DNA of 64,000 nucleotides from Ignelater luminosus (Eukaryota > Arthropoda > Insecta > Coleoptera > Elateridae), in the NCBI GenBank assembly GCA_011009095.1, contig VTPC01000946.1, positions 52,760 through 116,759 on the forward strand. Direction: 5' to 3'. The notes under the pieces were generated by a model. That model saw only the letters and a program-made list of their open reading frames with translations, had not been told where the DNA came from and searched no databases. A program made the position numbers and the translations under genes. This document shows, piece by piece, positions 58,501 through 64,000 of the stretch. The first letter of the stretch is position 1; each line of letters starts with the position of its first letter.

Positions 58501-59869
58501 CATAATGTGTGTAACCATACACATTGTTCATAATTACCATAGATTTTCATGAGTCTTCGCCGCATGGAACCTCTGTTAAACGAATTCAATCTGAATGACA
58601 GACATGTTCACGCCTACCAACATCTATAATGTAATTTGTCTAAAATTAAGTTTTTTCATCTTGCCACCATATTGACGGATTTCAGCTCATCTATGATTCT
58701 TGATGTCGTAGAGTGTAATTGAGTCGTTTGGATCAATAAACCTTACTTGACTTGGACTAAAAGATCTGTGATTATATCAATCATTGATTATACACAAGCT
58801 TTTAGCGAAGAATAGATATCTTATTTAAGGCTAAATCACTTCTTGTTTTATCAGTTTCTTTGCTTGTATTTAAATTGAGCCCTTTGACTTTGATGGTTCA
58901 GGCTGTGAATTTCTAGAACTTTCAGTTTTCTTACCCAAATTTTTAGTTGACCTTTTAGTTTATCTTCTCTTAACGGCAATCTTTATCGGTTCTACCTAAA
59001 ATCCTCTATTTGAGAATGTAGAAGTTTTCTTTGCGTTGGAGTATTTTTGGCTATCAGAAGGATAGGTCATCAATATCTCATTTTAACTTCCTCTAATAAC
59101 CTAAGCAATGTCTTTTCCTCGGGTGCTTAGCAATACTTTTAGCTATTGTACAGTAGATTTATCAGCACTATTCTATAAATACTCCCCCGCAATTTATTCT
59201 GGCAATTGTAGAATTTGGACTTAATAACCATTCCAATTTCAGTGAGTAATTTTTTCCATTATGCTTCCTGAAAAGCTACTTGTTGTTCTGTGCAGCTGGC
59301 CTTTTTTTTTGGTTTCAAAACGGGTATGATACGAGATAAATCTTTCACATGTTTATCGTATTCCTTGTTCTTTGTTTGTTTAATAAACTCCAAAAGAATC
59401 CTTTTCATTCAAGAGTGAATCACTTGATGCCCGGAGTTGTGTATAGTAACAATCACTGACCTGAGCATATTTCCACAGACAAGAAATGTCCTGAAGGTGG
59501 CCCGAACACCACTAATCTCCAGGTACGTTTATTTATTCAGCCTAATCTAGCCATTCAGAGCACTGGGTATACTGCAGCGTTAGAATAGTTTAATTTGGCC
59601 CCAGAGTCTGTGGATGGATGTGAAGTGAGACATTTGGTAATACATTGCAAAACCAAAACATTTCCTTAATCTCTTGGCAATCTAAGATAAACTGTGTTTG
59701 TTCTTGCTAATTTATTTACTATTTCATAGGTATGAATAATTTTTAAAGGACTTCTTTGGAATATTCATTATCTATCATTAATGAATCCAAAACATTTTGC
59801 CCCAAAAGAGATCTTAAGCTATTTTCTTTTGCCAATCGCAAGCACCTGTTGTGTACACAGACTCGAGTA
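55546..59869. other. AT-rich non-coding DNA
   Basis: No gene supported on either strand. The frame 56495-56800 is open for 101 residues but has no protein-like motif. 58900-59850 could contain the decayed 3' part of the gypsy element whose integrase begins at 59870, but no env or LTR was recognised. Confidence 0.45.
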
Positions 59870-60350
59870 TTCTATACCCCATACGTTTCCCTATTTTAGT
59901 TGACACTTTCGCCACATTTACTTCAACTAGCAAATTTCTCTAAATTAGCTATAGTCGAGTTGCAGTATCTCTGTTCAAAAACAATTTTGCTAGACCAGAT
60001 TTTGAATGTAGTGTCTTCTCACATTGTTTTAAAAAGCGACACTATTTTAATTTCCAACCTGGCTCTTGTTCCATTGCTCGTAGTACTTGTTTCATAGTTT
60101 GTACTTCTCTCTGTGCTAGTGCATTTCCAGGTTGATGATAAGAGACATTTTTGTGACTTTTCCTATTTGTACTTAAATTAATCAGACTTAAATTGAGGAC
60201 CGGTATCTGTTAGTATCATAGGTGGTAACTCATATTTCTGAGAATCTAGTAATATTATGTTCACTTCCATCTGTTTAATGTAAGCATGAAAAAATACGAG
60301 AAAATTTGGATTTTGCAGTAATCCTCTAAAATCAAAATGCAGGCGGATTT
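59870..60350 (-). pseudogene. Ty3/gypsy integrase core relic
   Basis: Minus strand: LHFDFRGLLQNPNFLVFFHA and YIKQMEVNII near 60345-60270 (family iHiDFaGP-qg--fLvvvDayskW-Ev), holding the first catalytic aspartate. PPMILTDTGPQFKSD at about 60225-60185 holds the second. YHQPGNALAQREVQTMKQ near 60145-60095 (family YHP-sNG-AER-VqtlK-) covers the glutamate position, here read as Q. Then LHSKSGLAKLFLNRDTATRL (family hsttg-sPa-Llf-r). Many stops and frameshifts; the spacing between the first two acids is short, so small deletions are likely. Inactive. Confidence 0.7.
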
Positions 60351-62159
60351 AAGGAAACCGTTGCAAACTTTCGAGAATGTACAGTTGTTATAACTTTTTC
60401 AATTGTTAGTAAATCACTCAGTATCAAGCTCAATCCTTTTTCCCCATATGCAAAGCATTTGCAAGTAATTGTGTTACGTGCAATTACGGGTCTAGATATC
60501 CTTTCGGTACACGCAACATAATATTAACAGATATGCTAATTTTGAACTAGCTCTTAATAGCCGGAAACGAGTCGTGGGCGATGAGGGCCTAGTGCCGGCA
60601 GTAGGTGATGATGCAGATACGAGAATCTTGAAGAAATTCGGGATCAATGTCGACCTAATTTTGACGGGAAGATCCTTTAGCTGATCTCCATATCTAGGTC
60701 ACTATACGAGAAACTTTTCAGGTTCGAACGACAAATTCAAACATCACACAAACAAAATAAACGAAATTGTACTGCTCACTATGAAGATACTTACGTTTCC
60801 AGTAAGGAGTTAAACTAACGTTGTGTATGTATGTGAAGGTCGTCGTCCACTGGCTCCAAAACAGCTGATCTCTGAAACAATCAATTCGTACGCTACTTGC
60901 AAGAAAAAAGTCAGAAGGTAAAAAACAAAATCTATTAGCATACTCATAAATTGGAACAAACAAACAGAGTACAGCGGTTTTGCATCATACACAGAGCGCC
61001 TGACATAAATGCATAAACAAAACAATGATAACACAGAACATTCGTGGATATTAAATAGCGATCGTTTGCGAAAGAAGCACACATAAAATAATTAGGTCGT
61101 CATCTCCAGATGCTTTCTTAATTGAGTAGCTTTGAATCCAATTAAATTTTTAAATGAATTTTTAAAAAAGGCAAAATTCGCAAAGTTGTTAACATCAGAG
61201 GTTACGTCTAAAGAACGTCTCAAGTATAAACAAATAAAACAAATATTAAAATGATCAATTTTCATTATTTAATCTGTACGTTATTAGCCTGGCAAAAATG
61301 ATAGATTGCAACTATTTAACGTTTACGTTAATAATCTAACAAATAGCAAACTTCAATTAGGTAACATACTATTACAAAGCTTTTCACTAATATGAAATGA
61401 CGTTACATCAACGTAATTCTTAATCTATTTTTAACCAAACCGAACTGGTAACGAATCGGAAAAAATTCACATTGGCAAACAACCAATATGTACTAACGTT
61501 ATCGCCTTCACAAGATAAAGGTTTTGATGGTAAAATTATTTACCGTGATACAGAAACTAATCCAAAAGGTATCCAAGTTTGTGGCACAATTCACAACTAC
61601 TTCACTTCACACTGGTTTACACAAAGCTCTTTATAAACTAACACAGAACATTTCCAGTGACAAAGCGACGGCTTCACGTACATACCAGAACTGTAGGTAA
61701 ATATGTTTGACGGCGGTGTAATCTTTCACGGCTTTAAAATGAGGTGAAATCGGTTAGAAACCTTGGGCATTATCATGCTGGCTATCTGACCAAATGCGAT
61801 AATAAATCTAAATTCAAAGCTAAAGGTAGTTTTATTATATGCAAAGGTTTTATGCATTGCATTTAATAAGATCAGAAAACATTTTCTTATAGAATTCCTA
61901 GTAATTTAACAAAGCCGTAAATCTAACAACATAAAAGATGCTAACGTGAAGTTTCTATTTTATAGAAGAGAAAAAAAATGTAATTTTTAAGGAATAACAT
62001 ATGTGCACATCGCTGGTCGATAAATTCGAGAAATAAATTTAACAAATGCGTCTTTACTTACAGTTGCAAATATTTTCAACGTATAACGATCACATTACGT
62101 CTGGATGCGTAAATTCGCAAATTTTCCTAACAATTGTGTTCGGAAATACCAAAATGTGC
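60351..62159. other. Sequence between the gypsy RNase H and integrase relics
   Basis: Longer than normal for a gypsy pol gene between these two domains, so insertions are likely. No zinc-finger region of the integrase was recognised. 60545-60700 is GC-higher and unassigned. One plus-strand frame at 61424-61636 is listed separately. Confidence 0.35.
61424..61636 (+). CDS. Coding-like open stretch without start codon
   Basis: 70 codons open from 61424 to TAA at 61634-61636 with no methionine: NQTELVTNRKKFTLANNQYV, LTLSPSQDKGFDGKIIYRDT, ETNPKGIQVCGTIHNYFTSH. Residue use looks protein-like and hydrophilic, but no family is recognised and no splice acceptor was identified. It could be a fragment of an unknown transposon or an exon. 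Chance cannot be excluded. Confidence 0.15.
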   Translation, partial: SIFNQTELVTNRKKFTLANNQYVLTLSPSQDKGFDGKIIYRDTETNPKGIQVCGTIHNYFTSHWFTQSSL

Positions 62160-62420
62160 TTGATATAGTTTTTCAAGTTAGTTTTTTGTAAAACTATTGA
62201 TGTGATCTAGTTGGAAATGCTGTTGACCATATTTCAGTATCTGGCATTCTAGTGATAATTCTGAACCACTTGACAAAGCATACGTTGCTAATAATATAGG
62301 CAACTCAGGATCAGAGAGTGCATTAGTTACTCTTCTTCAATTTGTTAAAAAGCTTCTTTACACTTTCTATTGCATTTTTCTAAAGCAAACCATACAGTGC
62401 AATTTGGGAGATAAAACAAA
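62160..62420 (-). pseudogene. Ty3/gypsy reverse transcriptase/RNase H junction relic
   Basis: Minus strand near 62400-62340 has a degraded W-ekC--AF-like stretch (KNAIESVKKLFNKLKK), followed by TNALSDPELPILLATYALSS at about 62330-62268. This fits the l--ap-La-pD---pfil-tDAS--g block at the start of gypsy RNase H (here TYA for TDA, so the catalytic aspartate is lost). It lies upstream, in minus-strand sense, of the integrase relic at 59870, the expected order in a gypsy pol. Several frame breaks. The reverse transcriptase proper was not recognised further up. Confidence 0.5.
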
Positions 62421-64000
62421 CAGAAATTTGGCATTTGTCACGTTGTAGAAAATTGCCCATTGAACTTTTACATCTACCATAATAGGCAACGGACCTATAT
62501 CAAGTTGGCAGGTTAAGATTAAAACAACGGCAAAATAAAGGTCTCTGAGTAAGTGCTTTTGCTTCTTATTATTTCTATACTTAGAATTTATTATTTTGAC
62601 CACGCAGGTATACTAATTTGCACTTTTCTTTTGTTCTCTTATTTGTATTATTCAATTGCGACTTCATTAAATGTTTTTTAGTTTATAGATGTTTTATTAT
62701 AATCAGTTAGAAGATTCTTTTCAACCCAAATGAGAAATTTCAGAGACAAATACACAGTTGCACAACTAAGTTGCCTTTATTTTCTACTTTTTAATTATAA
62801 TCTGCAGATTACAACTATACTGCAACTTTTCTCTCTTGATCTTCATTTTGAATTGAAGGATCTAATTGATGTAAAGTTGTTATTTGGTAAAGCCCTACTT
62901 GAATAGCCAAAAACGAAAAAAAAAACAATTTGTGTAACTCTTTACAAGGTGTAGGCTTTTCGCTAACGTATCACAGTGAAATATAAATCAATTACGTATC
63001 ACAAATTGCTAAATAAATTACATTATTAATTAATTAGTCTCTTTTAATTTTGGAAATTAATCAAGCAACCAAAATCTAGCTGCTGTGTTTATCTAAAATT
63101 GTCACGTATGCAGGCACGGTTGTAATTTCATAATTTTCAGTTTGGGTTTAGATCAATTAAGATTAAAGACCCAACTTTTCCTACAAATTTTAATGATATT
63201 CTATGTAACTTATAAAACATTTATCTGTTCTTACACAAGTCTCAAAATCTTAAATAAACCATTTAAATGGAAATAACCCTCACATGTGTAGCGCTCAGTT
63301 GATTATAATAACCAAGAGCTCTAAATTAAATTATTTAGCATAATTATGTAACAAGCAGACGTAAAACGATACAGTAGTTCGTGTAAGTGTAGGACTTTAG
63401 GATAAAATCTTATAAGGCATACCTCGTTAGACAGATGAGCTAGATTTTAAAAATTGTCCCCGGTTAATCCTGCAATTATTTAACCAATATGTAAAAGACG
63501 AGTTAATAAAATTAGGCATTAACGCCTGATTATATGAGCAATTCGTATTTTATTATTGATACAACCTAAGATATTACAGAACATTAGTGTTGTGTATTTT
63601 TGATTTTTATTACTTTATTTTATTGCAAAATTATGCACACTATACTCGTAGATTAGAATATTAAAATGCGTGGGTTCTTTTTTGTTACTATTATTTATAT
63701 AAGGTTAACACTTGAATTAAACATTAGAAGCTTTTTTTGTATTGTTAATCCTAATTTACTTATTCTTATCAAACTTGTAGAAATAACTGTGTGATATAAC
63801 GGAAAATTCTAGAAATTTATAATTATAATCTTCTGTGAAATCGAAATGGAATATGTCCAATCCGTTTTCTACATATTATGGTAAGCCTTTTACGTGTAAG
63901 GTTTATGTTAACCAATTTTTATAATAGAGTTTTAGCTCATGTTATGAATGTTACATAGATGAAGAATAAAAATACAGCAAATACTTATTATAACCGTAAT
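62421..64000. other. AT-rich non-coding DNA
   Basis: No gene or repeat recognised. If the gypsy element was once complete, its reverse transcriptase and gag should lie here on the minus strand, but nothing readable remains. Confidence 0.45.

Overview
The window looks like a gene-poor, AT-rich stretch of an arthropod genome, most likely an insect. The evidence is the repeat content: several mariner/Tc1 elements, a hAT-type element, a piggyBac remnant, RTE-type and jockey-type LINEs and a Ty3/gypsy pol remnant. I found no convincing host gene and no tRNA, rRNA or CRISPR array. Most of the sequence is intergenic or intronic DNA in which transposons have landed and decayed. The species cannot be named from this.

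Layout. At 1-2.7 kb a broken coding-like stretch is split by a hAT-type element (8-bp target duplication) that itself carries a mariner relic and a palindromic MITE. At 5.6-6.9 kb lies a complete irritans-type mariner with an open transposase. The 10.2-10.7 and 16.5-17.6 kb regions hold LINE relics on the minus strand. The 20.8-21.9 kb region has three diverged copies of one repeat, followed by an unusual GC-rich island at 22.1-22.9 kb. A second complete mariner, of a different subfamily, is at 23.7-25.0 kb. A DD37D (maT-like) transposase pseudogene follows at 28.5-29.5 kb, an internally deleted mariner with both ends at 32.3-33.1 kb, and an RTE-type LINE at 33.3-35.7 kb. A piggyBac pseudogene with an apparent 60-bp intron is at 38.6-40.1 kb.

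The 47-49 kb region contains two unrelated local duplications. The 49.2-55.5 kb block is a stack of insertions. A decayed transposase (HTH plus DDE, of the type with an HxHxW motif) abuts an RTE-type LINE on the minus strand. That LINE is interrupted by the 3' end of a second LINE and by a 1.8-kb element with about 0.7-kb inverted repeats. The last region with recognisable content is a decayed gypsy pol (RNase H then integrase, minus strand) at 59.9-62.4 kb.

Only the two mariners at 5.6 and 23.7 kb encode apparently intact proteins; each could in principle supply transposase to deleted relatives. All other elements are broken. Nothing here forms an operon or a pathway. The most interesting object is the long-inverted-repeat element at 53.3-55.1 kb. 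Its TA target duplication can be proved from the reading frame of its host LINE, and its spacer seems to keep the first and last parts of a transposase.
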